A stretch of DNA of 55,987 bases from a virus: positions 1 through 55,987 of the IMG/VR virus record IMGVR_UViG_3300044675_001342. One strand, given 5' to 3'. Shown piece after piece: positions 1-6,228 of the stretch (its first letter is position 1; each line of letters begins with the position of its first letter). Made by a program: the position numbers and the translations under genes. The notes below the pieces were generated by a model. It did no database searches and had not been told where the DNA came from. It saw only the letters and a program-made list of their open reading frames with translations.

Positions 1-273
1 GGTGTCAATTCCTCTGACACGTACAACGGCTGGCCAAACTACGAAACATGGCTGGTTGTGCTTTGGCTGGACAATGACTTGCGCACATACAACCACTGGC
101 GTGCAGAGGCCAGCAAACTATCCGAATGGGAGTTAGCGCGTGTGCTGGAGACATCACACAAGGATACAAGCTACGACCTAACCGGAGCCGTGGGGATGTG
201 GAATGACCTAGTAGGCGCAGCCCTCAGTCGGGTGGACTGGCAGGCCATAGCCAGACACCTGAAAGCAGAATAG
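1..273 (+). CDS. Small phage protein of the NYETW type, 5' end cut by the window
   Basis: The frame is open from base 1, so the start lies outside the window; 90 codons are visible before the stop. An internal ATG at 58 would discard the most recognisable part, the NGWPNYETW segment followed by LWLDN. That N-terminal pattern is common in small uncharacterised proteins of tailed phages, which supports reading from the edge. No catalytic residues, membrane segment or signal peptide are seen; the remainder is a helical, Trp-rich small protein. It precedes the promoter at 286-315 and so ends an upstream transcription unit. Function unknown. Confidence 0.75.
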   Translation, partial: GVNSSDTYNGWPNYETWLVVLWLDNDLRTYNHWRAEASKLSEWELARVLETSHKDTSYDLTGAVGMWNDLVGAALSRVDWQAIARHLKAE

Positions 274-284
274 TTTGTCTAATG

Positions 285-319
285 CTTGACATATCTCGGG
301 AAACTGAGATATAGTCAAG
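285..319 (+). promoter_or_regulatory. Sigma70-like promoter with an overlapping palindromic operator
   Basis: A consensus -35 TTGACA (286-291) is followed after 18 bases by TATAGT (310-315), one mismatch from the -10 consensus. The spacer contains a perfect inverted repeat, ATATCTC (291-297) and GAGATAT (306-312). It extends outward as CTTGAC and GTCAAG with a single-base bulge, so the palindrome covers nearly the whole promoter. This is the classic geometry of an operator bound by a dimeric repressor; as RNA it would also form a hairpin near the 5' end. It would drive the gene starting at 345 and probably the following early operon. Confidence 0.6.
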
Positions 320-344
320 TCACATCTTTTTATAGGAGAAGTAA

Positions 345-908
345 ATGCCTGATATACAGAGCGAACTGAGCAAAGTCTTAGACGAATGGGACAAACCCAT
401 AGAAGAAAACAATCAACCGGAGAAACAAATGGAAGCAACACCCTTGTTCAGAACAACCAACAACGTGACCCGTGCCACGTTCAACCTAGTCAGGGACAAC
501 GCGGGCATCATGCGCAGGGGTGCAGTGGCCAAGCTGGAAACCTTGGGGTACAAACCAACGTCAACGACAAGCCTTCTAACGCAGATGATGCGCCAGCGTT
601 TGATACGTGTAGAGGCCGATGGTGGGATGCACGCCAACTTCCCCGAGTACACACCACTTAAAGCCAAGCTGCGCAGGGTAATGGCGGACAAGAAACCTGC
701 AAAGGTGAAGGAGGTAAAGCGGACGTACAGCAAGCGCAGCGTTGAGTCCAAAGAAGGCATTGCCGCGTTGCAGCCGCAGGCTACCCCAGCACCCACGCCA
801 AGGACAGCCATCATCACGACCAACTTTAGCGCTGATGCCATCATCAAGAACCTGACCATCTATCAGGCCAAAGAACTGCGCGATGCCCTCAACAACTTGT
901 TCAAATAA
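345..908 (+). CDS. Early hypothetical protein with a winged-helix-like segment
   Basis: First gene after the early promoter, with a strong AGGAG six bases before the ATG. The 187-residue product has an acidic N-terminal tail. Residues about 35-100 (RATFNLVRDNAG, RRGAVAKLETLGYK, TSLLTQMMRQRLIRV) look like a winged helix-turn-helix fold. A basic Lys/Arg-rich linker follows (about 100-145), then a short conserved-looking C-terminal helix (NLTIYQAKELRDALNNLF). DNA binding is inferred from this layout, not from a recognised family. Its position makes it a candidate early regulator. No enzymatic motif. Confidence 0.75.
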   Translation: MPDIQSELSKVLDEWDKPIEENNQPEKQMEATPLFRTTNNVTRATFNLVRDNAGIMRRGAVAKLETLGYKPTSTTSLLTQMMRQRLIRVEADGGMHANFPEYTPLKAKLRRVMADKKPAKVKEVKRTYSKRSVESKEGIAALQPQATPAPTPRTAIITTNFSADAIIKNLTIYQAKELRDALNNLFK

Positions 909-912
909 CACC

Positions 913-1107
913 ATGCACAAACTACTAGCACTACTACGCGAACCATTCCGCAAGCCCAGCCCCTTGGAAGTCATCGCCACCGAGTTGGCAGAAGCCCACT
1001 TGGCTAAGCTAGAAGCAGAGACTGCGGTGGAGTACACCCAGTCAATCGTGGACTACAACGTGACCCGCATTGAGCGTTTGAACAAGCGCATGGAGGAGTA
1101 CAAATGA
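913..1107 (+). CDS. Small coiled-coil hypothetical protein
   Basis: A 64-residue protein when started at the ATG at 913, just after the stop of the preceding gene; a longer start at 883 would overlap that gene and has no ribosome-binding site. Residues 20-64 are strongly helical and heptad-like (ELAEAHLAKLEAETAVEY, then RIERLNKRMEEY), suggesting a coiled coil. No domain recognised. The stop overlaps the next ATG (ATGA), indicating translational coupling in the early operon. Confidence 0.6.
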   Translation: MHKLLALLREPFRKPSPLEVIATELAEAHLAKLEAETAVEYTQSIVDYNVTRIERLNKRMEEYK

Positions 1108-1319
1108 GACACCTGCGTGTACACGGCACTGCTGAGAAGTGGAGCGCTAAGTTGGTAGAGGACTACGACATTGACGAGAAGCACCACAAACAAGCAATTT
1201 GCGAATTGATACACGACCTAAAAGAACTGGCGGTGGTACGCAACTATTACATTGACCGCGATACCCTGCTGGAGTTATACGACAAACACATGAGTTACCA
1301 ACAAGGAGAACTGAAATGA
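1104..1319 (+). CDS. Early hypothetical protein
   Basis: A 71-residue protein preceded by GGAGGAG and overlapping both neighbours by four bases (ATGA), so clearly part of a tightly coupled operon. It is rich in charged residues with many His/Asp/Glu/Lys (YDIDEKHHKQAICELIHDLKEL). No motif, membrane segment or known family recognised. Confidence 0.7.
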   Translation: MRHLRVHGTAEKWSAKLVEDYDIDEKHHKQAICELIHDLKELAVVRNYYIDRDTLLELYDKHMSYQQGELK

Positions 1320-1531
1320 AAGACGAGATTGCAGGTACGATTTACGCCAAAGACTACACCGACTGGATGGTAAAGACCGGCGGCTTTGCAAGGGACATGA
1401 CCTTGCGTGACCACTTTGCTGCGCTTGCTATGCAAGAAATTTATCAACGTGTAGAAACAGGTGGCTTTGAACGTGTAGCAAAACTGTCTTACGAATTGGC
1501 AGACGCAATGCTCAAGGAGCGCAACAAATGA
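1316..1531 (+). CDS. Small conserved-type phage protein (MTLRDHFAA motif)
   Basis: A 71-residue product with a good AGGAG upstream. Residues about 28-40 read MTLRDHFAALAMQ, followed by a C-terminal AYELADAML-like helix (YELADAMLKERN). This pair of short motifs recurs in small accessory proteins of many phages and prophages, but no function is known to me. Coupled by ATGA to the RtcB gene, so the two are probably translated from one message. Confidence 0.7.
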   Translation: MKDEIAGTIYAKDYTDWMVKTGGFARDMTLRDHFAALAMQEIYQRVETGGFERVAKLSYELADAMLKERNK

Positions 1532-2718
1532 AACAAGTAATCCAAGACGAGGGCGCACGCCCTATCAAAATCTGGACGGACGATGTGGAAGCATCGGCCC
1601 TAACCCAGCTAAAGAACCTTGCACGCCTGCCGTTTATCAACAGCAATGGGGTGGCCTGCATGCCGGACGTACACGCGGGTATTGGCTCCACTGTGGGCAC
1701 TGTAATCGCCACGGAGAGGGCAGTCATCCCCGCCGCTGTGGGTGTTGATATTGGGTGCGGCATGAACGCGGTGCGCCTGTCCCTCAAGGCCAGTGATTTG
1801 CCTGACAACTTGAAGCCTTTGCGCGACGAGATTGAGCGGCGCGTACCGCTGGGTGTAGGTGGGGCGCACGATGACAGCACGGACATCGGGGAGGTTACTT
1901 CCATGCTGGACAAGACAGTTATTGAGCCGCTGTACAACGGCGACTACGACAAGTTCCACGCCAAGGCGGCAAGTCAGATGGGCTCACTAGGCTCGGGCAA
2001 CCACTTCATTGAGGTGTGCATCGACGAGAACCAAGACGTATGGGTGATGCTGCACTCGGGCTCACGCGGTATCGGCAACATGATTGGTACGCACTACATC
2101 GCCAAGGCCAAGCGCCAGATGGAGCAGTTCTTTATCACGCTGCCGGACGACAACCTTGCGTACTTCCCTGAGAACACCGAGGACTTTGATGACTACATGT
2201 ATGCCGTGGGTTGGGCGCAGAACTATGCGTTTGAAAACCGCCGCCGCATGATGTCTGAAGTGCTGGAGGCCATGAAGCTGCGCATCGACAAACCGTTCAC
2301 CATCACACAGGAAGCAATCAACTGCCACCACAACTATGTCGAAAGAGAAAATCACTTTGGAAGAAATATGTGGGTTACTCGGAAGGGTGCCATCCGCGCA
2401 CGCGATGGTGATCTTGGCATCATCCCCGGAAGTATGGGTCAGCGCAGCTACATCGTCCGAGGCAAGGGAGATCTTCAATCTTACTGCTCTTGCTCACATG
2501 GCGCAGGTCGCAGCATGTCGCGTGCCGAAGCGAAGAGAAGGTTTAGCCTCAGTGATCTGGTGGCACAAACAGAAGGCGTCGAGTGCCGCAAAGATGCAGG
2601 AGTCATCGACGAAATCCCAGCCAGCTACAAAGACATCGACCAAGTGATGGCAAACCAAACCGACCTTGTTGAAGTCGTCCACCAACTAAAGCAGGTACTC
2701 TGCGTGAAAGGAAACTAA
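1528..2718 (+). CDS. rtcB: RtcB-family RNA ligase
   Basis: RtcB joins RNA 2',3'-cyclic phosphate or 3'-phosphate ends to 5'-OH ends using GTP and Mn2+, in tRNA splicing and RNA repair. The 396-residue product has near-standard bacterial length and all signature blocks: MPDVHAG (45-51), VDIGCGMN with metal ligands Asp74 and Cys77, GSGNHF (His159), LHSGSRG (His176), NCHHNY (267-268), the IIPGSMG loop (about 298-304), and SHGAGR with His324 as the expected GMP-accepting residue. The C-terminal YKDID is also present. It appears catalytically complete. In an early operon of a phage that also carries tRNAs, a role in repairing tRNA cut by host anticodon nucleases is a reasonable inference. Confidence 0.95.
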   Translation: MKQVIQDEGARPIKIWTDDVEASALTQLKNLARLPFINSNGVACMPDVHAGIGSTVGTVIATERAVIPAAVGVDIGCGMNAVRLSLKASDLPDNLKPLRDEIERRVPLGVGGAHDDSTDIGEVTSMLDKTVIEPLYNGDYDKFHAKAASQMGSLGSGNHFIEVCIDENQDVWVMLHSGSRGIGNMIGTHYIAKAKRQMEQFFITLPDDNLAYFPENTEDFDDYMYAVGWAQNYAFENRRRMMSEVLEAMKLRIDKPFTITQEAINCHHNYVERENHFGRNMWVTRKGAIRARDGDLGIIPGSMGQRSYIVRGKGDLQSYCSCSHGAGRSMSRAEAKRRFSLSDLVAQTEGVECRKDAGVIDEIPASYKDIDQVMANQTDLVEVVHQLKQVLCVKGN

Positions 2719-2937
2719 ATGACTTGCTGTGACTATGGTAAATGCACCAATGGCCCAGACTGCCCCGTGCGTAAACAACGCATCAAAGAGGTGAACGATG
2801 CGTATGCCAACGGCTACAACGATGCACAGTTGGGTGACCCACTGGACGACTTGGTAGACACGTTTAAAGCCTTGCTAACAATCGTGACTGCGGTGCTAGG
2901 TGTATGGGTCGCATTTTTACTTATTTGGAGAATCTGA
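2719..2937 (+). CDS. Cys-rich single-pass membrane protein
   Basis: Starts directly after the RtcB stop. The 72-residue product opens with a Cys-rich stretch (MTCCDYGKCTNGPDCPVRK, four to five Cys) that could bind a metal. A polar region follows (NGYNDAQLGDPLDDL), then a hydrophobic helix of about 21 residues near the C-terminus (about 50-70, TIVTAVLGVWVAFLLIW). This Cys-cluster plus C-terminal anchor layout is seen in small phage proteins of unknown role. The topology is predicted from hydrophobicity only. Confidence 0.7.
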   Translation: MTCCDYGKCTNGPDCPVRKQRIKEVNDAYANGYNDAQLGDPLDDLVDTFKALLTIVTAVLGVWVAFLLIWRI

Positions 2938-2978
2938 TGAACAAACGAATTAAAGAACATTTTGGAGTTGAAGAATGA
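2937..2978 (+). CDS. Possible 13-residue coupled micro-ORF
   Basis: ATG at 2937 overlaps the upstream TGA (TGATG), has GGAG six bases upstream, and runs 13 codons (MNKRIKEHFGVEE) to a TGA that overlaps the next ATG at 2975. The double overlap and the ribosome-binding site make it look translated, either as a coupling peptide that carries ribosomes to the next gene or as the remnant of a longer gene. The last codons (GTTGAAGAATGA) recur at the end of the 2975-3205 gene. Confidence 0.4.
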   Translation: MNKRIKEHFGVEE

Positions 2979-3205
2979 AAACAGTATGGGTAATTTGTGC
3001 CACGGTGGACTTGGGCTATCACATGGTCAAGGGCTACGATTCGTATGACAAAGCAAAGGCTGAGTTTGACCGGATGTATGCCGAAGCCGTTGATGAGCAA
3101 GTGAAAAACTTGATGAAAAATTGCAACTACACAAAAGAGCAAGGCGAGGATTGGTGTGCAAGTGTTTCTTTCTATGAATTGGAAAGTGTGGAGGTTGAAG
3201 AATGA
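2975..3205 (+). CDS. Early hypothetical protein
   Basis: A 76-residue product starting at an ATG preceded by GGAG and overlapping the micro-ORF stop. It begins MKTVWVICATVDLGYHMVKGYDSYDKAKAEF, which resembles a small alpha/beta fold, with a later Cys/Trp segment (EDWCASVSFYELE). No family recognised. It ends in ATGA, coupling it to the next gene. Confidence 0.65.
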   Translation: MKTVWVICATVDLGYHMVKGYDSYDKAKAEFDRMYAEAVDEQVKNLMKNCNYTKEQGEDWCASVSFYELESVEVEE

Positions 3206-3423
3206 ACATCATTGAACTAGCAGAGCAAGCTGGGTTTGAAAGAATTAAACATACAAATGAAGATTGGGTTTGTTTCTCGGAAGAAATAGAAGCCTTTGCC
3301 GCATTGGTAGAAGCACATGAGCGTGAAGCAGCAATAACTGCAATACAAAACATCGAGCGCAAGGGCGGCTGGATAACACGCGAAGATGCAATTGAAGCCA
3401 TCACAGCAAGGGGAACAACATGA
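3202..3423 (+). CDS. Small early phage protein
   Basis: A 73-residue protein of a type common in accessory phage regions: MNIIELAEQAGF start, an acidic middle segment (EEIEAFAALVEAHERE), and a C-terminal GGWITREDAIEAI helix. Such products often precede Ea22-like modular genes, as here. No catalytic or membrane features. Coupled by overlapping stop/start on both sides. Confidence 0.65.
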   Translation: MNIIELAEQAGFERIKHTNEDWVCFSEEIEAFAALVEAHEREAAITAIQNIERKGGWITREDAIEAITARGTT

Positions 3424-4376
3424 CAGGCTTTAACAGCAAAAGAAAAGCGGCGCAGGACAAGCTAGAGCAATGGGACAACGAAGCGTTCAATGCGTGGTGG
3501 GACAGTGACTACGATGACAGCGCTAACCCATACGAAATAAACACCTTTGCTTATTGGGCATGGGCAGGATGGCAAGCAGCATTGGCACAAGCAGACATGA
3601 CAGGCTTTGACAGCAAAACAAAAGCGGCGCAAGGCGAGCTGGCGCAGCGCGTCACAGCACAACAACAACAACAGGACGGGATGCGCGGGCCACGGCCCAC
3701 GAGCAGCGGTGAGCAGACGGCACAGCCAGCGCAGGAGCCTTATGGTTATGTGTCTATCGGAGACCACCCGGTTTTTCAGAAAGAAACGCCGGAAATTGGG
3801 CGTTGGGAAACTGTCTACACCACCCCACCCGCAGCACAGCCAGCGCCTGTGCAGGAGCCTGAGTATTGGAATGTGATTGACCCCGCAGGTAATGTTGTTG
3901 CGTCCGAGACAGATGCGATTCGTGGATGGGCACGTATTGCAGGAAGTTACAAACCAACAGTTGAGGGTTTACTTGGGTTTCATGAGCAAGGATGGCGTGT
4001 TTTGCCAAAGGCGAACCCACCCCTGCCAGCACAGCGCACAGAGCCAGCGCAGGAGCCTGTATGTCCCAAATGCAAAGCAGGGGTGTTATATGAATGCGTG
4101 GCTTGTAGTAGCAACAACTACCCACCACAGGGAGCGCAGGAGCCTGTGGCGTGGATGCGCCCGAGCGAAGAAGGGTACGACTCAGCATTTCGTGACCACA
4201 GCACCGTGATGGTTTGCACAGGCAACCCGTGGACTGGTTGGATACCCCTCTACACCGCCTCACCACAGCGCCCGTGGGTAGACCTGACGGATGATGAACT
4301 GGCTGAATGCTGGACAACAAGCGCAACACAAACGTGGAAAAACTTTGAAGCCAAACTCAAGGAGAAGAACACATGA
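3420..4376 (+). CDS. Modular Ea22-like accessory protein
   Basis: A 318-residue patchwork protein. An N-terminal unit (MTGFNSKRKAAQDKLE) is partly repeated at about residues 60-76 (MTGFDSKTKAAQGELA). Several PAQEP or AQEP linkers then separate short domains: a YGYVSIGDHPVF unit, a WNVIDPAGNVV unit, a CPKCKAG...CVAC zinc-like Cys pair (about 215-235), and a VAWMRP...WIPLYTASPQ unit. A terminal module (RPWVDLTDDELAECW...FEAKLKEKN) follows. The linker and module composition is typical of Ea22/DUF551-like cryptic proteins that diversify by module exchange. No enzymatic role is known. Confidence 0.7.
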   Translation: MTGFNSKRKAAQDKLEQWDNEAFNAWWDSDYDDSANPYEINTFAYWAWAGWQAALAQADMTGFDSKTKAAQGELAQRVTAQQQQQDGMRGPRPTSSGEQTAQPAQEPYGYVSIGDHPVFQKETPEIGRWETVYTTPPAAQPAPVQEPEYWNVIDPAGNVVASETDAIRGWARIAGSYKPTVEGLLGFHEQGWRVLPKANPPLPAQRTEPAQEPVCPKCKAGVLYECVACSSNNYPPQGAQEPVAWMRPSEEGYDSAFRDHSTVMVCTGNPWTGWIPLYTASPQRPWVDLTDDELAECWTTSATQTWKNFEAKLKEKNT

Positions 4377-4636
4377 CACAAGAGACTAAGAGCGTAACTT
4401 ATAAAGAAGTTGCGGACACAATGAACGCTTTGAGAAAAGGTAATTTCAGTCAGAAGGCCGCTGCCGAAGAAGTAGGGAAACTAAAACTCTACACCGCCCC
4501 ACCACAGCGCCCGTGGGTAGGGCTGACGGATGATGAGCTGGATAATTTTCTTAAGGCGTCATGGGATCGGGGAGTGACTCCAGAACATTTTATTCAAGCC
4601 ATCGAAGCCAAACTCAAGGAGAAAAACAATGGTTGA
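4373..4636 (+). CDS. Ea22-like small protein sharing the LTDDEL terminal module
   Basis: An 87-residue protein with an N-terminal helical segment (SVTYKEVADTMNALRKGNFS) and then the same terminal module as the preceding gene: LYTAPPQRPWVGLTDDEL...IEAKLKEKN. The DNA encoding the shared module is almost identical between the two genes, so the duplication is recent. Coupled to both neighbours by short overlaps. Confidence 0.65.
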   Translation: MTQETKSVTYKEVADTMNALRKGNFSQKAAAEEVGKLKLYTAPPQRPWVGLTDDELDNFLKASWDRGVTPEHFIQAIEAKLKEKNNG

Positions 4637-4847
4637 AGTTGGCGATCTTGTTTACATCCACGAGTCATACGGGCCATTGCCTAAAGACTTGTTTGCAATT
4701 GTCACGCGTGTAGCACACCGCTTACCTGCACTGGACGACAGATACCCACCCGTAACCGTGGAGCTATGGGTATTCAATGAGAAGCCAAAAATTAGTAGCT
4801 GGTATGAACCTAAACACTTAACAATTCTGGAGAAAAAATATGCATGA
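4629..4847 (+). CDS. Small beta-rich hypothetical protein
   Basis: A 72-residue product beginning MVEVGDLVYIHESYGP, continuing with alternating hydrophobic strands (FAIVTRVAHRL, PVTVELWVF) and ending in YEPKHLTILEKK. This resembles small SH3-like barrel proteins of phages, but the assignment is only by pattern. It overlaps the upstream stop by eight bases, with an AAGGAG ribosome-binding site inside the upstream gene. Confidence 0.6.
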   Translation: MVEVGDLVYIHESYGPLPKDLFAIVTRVAHRLPALDDRYPPVTVELWVFNEKPKISSWYEPKHLTILEKKYA

Positions 4848-5040
4848 TGATGATGATGATGACACACAGGTGTACAAAGACCACGACAATTTACTGACCA
4901 TCACATACAAATCGGGGTACTACGATGGCAAGAAGGCAGCACTAGCTGGGCAGGAGCGCAACTTTTGCGAACGCTGCGGTAAGCGCACACCTGACCTGAC
5001 AACGATACACACTTGCACACCACCACAGGAGAAAACATGA
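4840..5040 (+). CDS. Small protein with Asp tract and Cys pair
   Basis: A 66-residue product that begins MH followed by six Asp, encoded by a run of GAT trinucleotides prone to slippage. Its C-terminal half has FCERCGKRTP and TIHTC, a plausible zinc ribbon of the kind found in short phage proteins. A GYYDGKKAALAG segment precedes it. Function unknown. The ORF overlaps both neighbours by a few bases, in keeping with the coupled operon. Confidence 0.6.
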   Translation: MHDDDDDDTQVYKDHDNLLTITYKSGYYDGKKAALAGQERNFCERCGKRTPDLTTIHTCTPPQEKT

Positions 5041-5252
5041 CTATCGCATGGTACGACCCCACCAACCATCACGTTAGCACGGACAAGAACGACCCACGGT
5101 TCACGCCGCTTGGTCAGTTGTGGCCTTTGGATGTTCCCCGCGAGTGGGTAGGCCTGACAGACGAGCAACGGCGTGTGTGCGTAAACACCCCATTCGTTGC
5201 AGATCAATGGGCATATATTGAAGCTAAGCTGAAGGAACTCAACAGTGCGTAA
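5037..5252 (+). CDS. Ea22-like small protein, third copy of the LTD module
   Basis: Starting at the ATG at 5037, which has AGGAG seven bases upstream and overlaps the previous stop, the product is 71 residues. Its C-terminal part (REWVGLTDEQ...YIEAKLKELN) is a diverged copy of the module that ends the genes at 3420-4376 and 4373-4636. The N-terminal part (MTIAWYDPTNHHV) is unrelated to those. Domain shuffling in this cluster is therefore visible directly. Confidence 0.65.
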   Translation: MTIAWYDPTNHHVSTDKNDPRFTPLGQLWPLDVPREWVGLTDEQRRVCVNTPFVADQWAYIEAKLKELNSA

Positions 5253-5589
5253 GTCCAATCACCACGCCGTAAGGATGCTGCTACAAAAGTATCCTGACGG
5301 GCTGACTGCCGCTGAGATAGCCGAGCGGTCAGAAAAAAGTAACACTTCTAGTAGGCGTGCGCTGATCGGAATGCCCGATGCGTACATAGACAGATGGATA
5401 GCTTACAGAAAGCAATGGGTTGCTGTATGGTGTGTTATTGTCCCGCCCGAAAACTGCCCTAAACCAAGTGAGAAACCAAATGAACCAACCAAAAGACCTA
5501 CCAAACTTTGCAGCGTGGAACCAAGAGACCTTGGCCAAGTTCTGCACGGACGCGTATCTGCGCATGCAAGCACAGCAAGAGGAAATTGA
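5245..5589 (+). CDS. Putative small HTH protein
   Basis: GTG start overlapping the previous stop, with AAGGA upstream. Residues 1-60 resemble a winged helix-turn-helix (VRMLLQKYPDGLTAAEIAER, then SSRRALIGMPDAYID), followed by WVAVWCVIVPPENCP. The last 35 or so residues overlap the next gene in another frame and look compositionally random, so the original stop may have been lost. DNA binding is inferred from the helix pattern only. Confidence 0.6.
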   Translation: MRKSNHHAVRMLLQKYPDGLTAAEIAERSEKSNTSSRRALIGMPDAYIDRWIAYRKQWVAVWCVIVPPENCPKPSEKPNEPTKRPTKLCSVEPRDLGQVLHGRVSAHASTARGN

Positions 5590-5659
5590 GCACCTCAGAC
5601 TGGACGCCAAGGCAGCACTGGAAGCAGCGCGTAGGGCGATGGTGGAAGGGAGTAAATAG
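5480..5659 (+). CDS. Small coiled-coil hypothetical protein
   Basis: The ATG at 5480 gives 59 residues, starting MNQPKDLPNFAAWNQETLAKF, then an uninterrupted helix (RMQAQQEEIEHLRLDAKAALEAARRAM) likely to form a coiled coil. The longer frame from 5420 lies within the upstream gene and lacks a ribosome-binding site. It overlaps the 3' part of that gene by about 110 bases in a different frame. Function unknown. Confidence 0.6.
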   Translation: MNQPKDLPNFAAWNQETLAKFCTDAYLRMQAQQEEIEHLRLDAKAALEAARRAMVEGSK

Positions 5660-5660
5660 T

Positions 5661-5948
5661 ATGGCAACGCCTGAGTCAAAGGTCAAAGCGAGAGTCAAGA
5701 AAAAGCTGGTTGAACTTGGCTTTTATTACTTCATGCCACCGGCCAACGGCTTCGGGCGTGCAGGGATACCGGACGTAGTGGGATGCAGAACGGATGGCCG
5801 GTTCTTTGGTATCGAGTGCAAAGCAGGCAAGGGTAAGACCACCGCGCTGCAAGACCGGGAGCTTTACCGGATACAGCAAGCCGGGGGCATAGCCCTCGTG
5901 ATTAACGAAGACAACTTAGACAAACTCAAGGAGTTATTAAATGAATGA
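5661..5948 (+). CDS. VRR-NUC domain nuclease
   Basis: A 95-residue stand-alone VRR-NUC domain, a PD-(D/E)XK-fold nuclease proposed to act as a Holliday-junction or flap resolvase. Visible are the N-terminal ESKVKARVKKKLVELG helix, the core GIPDVVGCRTDGRFFGIECKAG with the catalytic pattern D-x(n)-E-x-K, and the later LQDRELYRIQQAGGIALVI with the family's Q-x-x-R and glycine-hydrophobic strand. It starts at the ATG at 5661 after GGAG; longer in-frame starts lie inside the previous gene. It sits just before the polymerase, fitting a role in replication-recombination intermediates. Confidence 0.85.
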   Translation: MATPESKVKARVKKKLVELGFYYFMPPANGFGRAGIPDVVGCRTDGRFFGIECKAGKGKTTALQDRELYRIQQAGGIALVINEDNLDKLKELLNE

Positions 5949-6228
5949 TGAACCAATAACCGAAGAAAAATTTAAAGAAATAATTGATTCGCTGGACAAA
6001 GAAGAGCGTGATTATTTCCGCGAATGTGTTGAAGAAATGGTGCGCTGCTTTATGCCGAACACTGAAACACTGGGCGTGTTTGTTACCGCTACGCGCACTG
6101 GGTATGGCGCAAAAGTCTACGCAATGAACGCTGGCTCGACCGAGATAAAAATCATGTTGGAGTCTGTGCTGTTCAGTAAATTTGAAGACGAAGCCGCAAT
6201 GAAAGTACCCAAGGAGAAATTGAATTGA
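5941..6228 (+). CDS. Hypothetical acidic protein before the polymerase
   Basis: A 95-residue product, acidic and helical at the N-terminus (ITEEKFKEIIDSLDKEERDYF), with a possible beta core (LGVFVTATRTGYGAKVYAM). AAGGAG precedes the ATG, and the gene overlaps the upstream stop. Its own last codons carry the AAGGAG and TTG that start the polymerase gene (stop TGA overlapping the TTG start). No family recognised. Confidence 0.65.
   Translation: MNDEPITEEKFKEIIDSLDKEERDYFRECVEEMVRCFMPNTETLGVFVTATRTGYGAKVYAMNAGSTEIKIMLESVLFSKFEDEAAMKVPKEKLN

Noticed and set aside
4652-4867. Minus-strand frame with six His at the start
   Set aside because: It is the complement of the GAT repeat in the real plus-strand gene at 4840-5040 and spans other coupled early genes; no ribosome-binding site.
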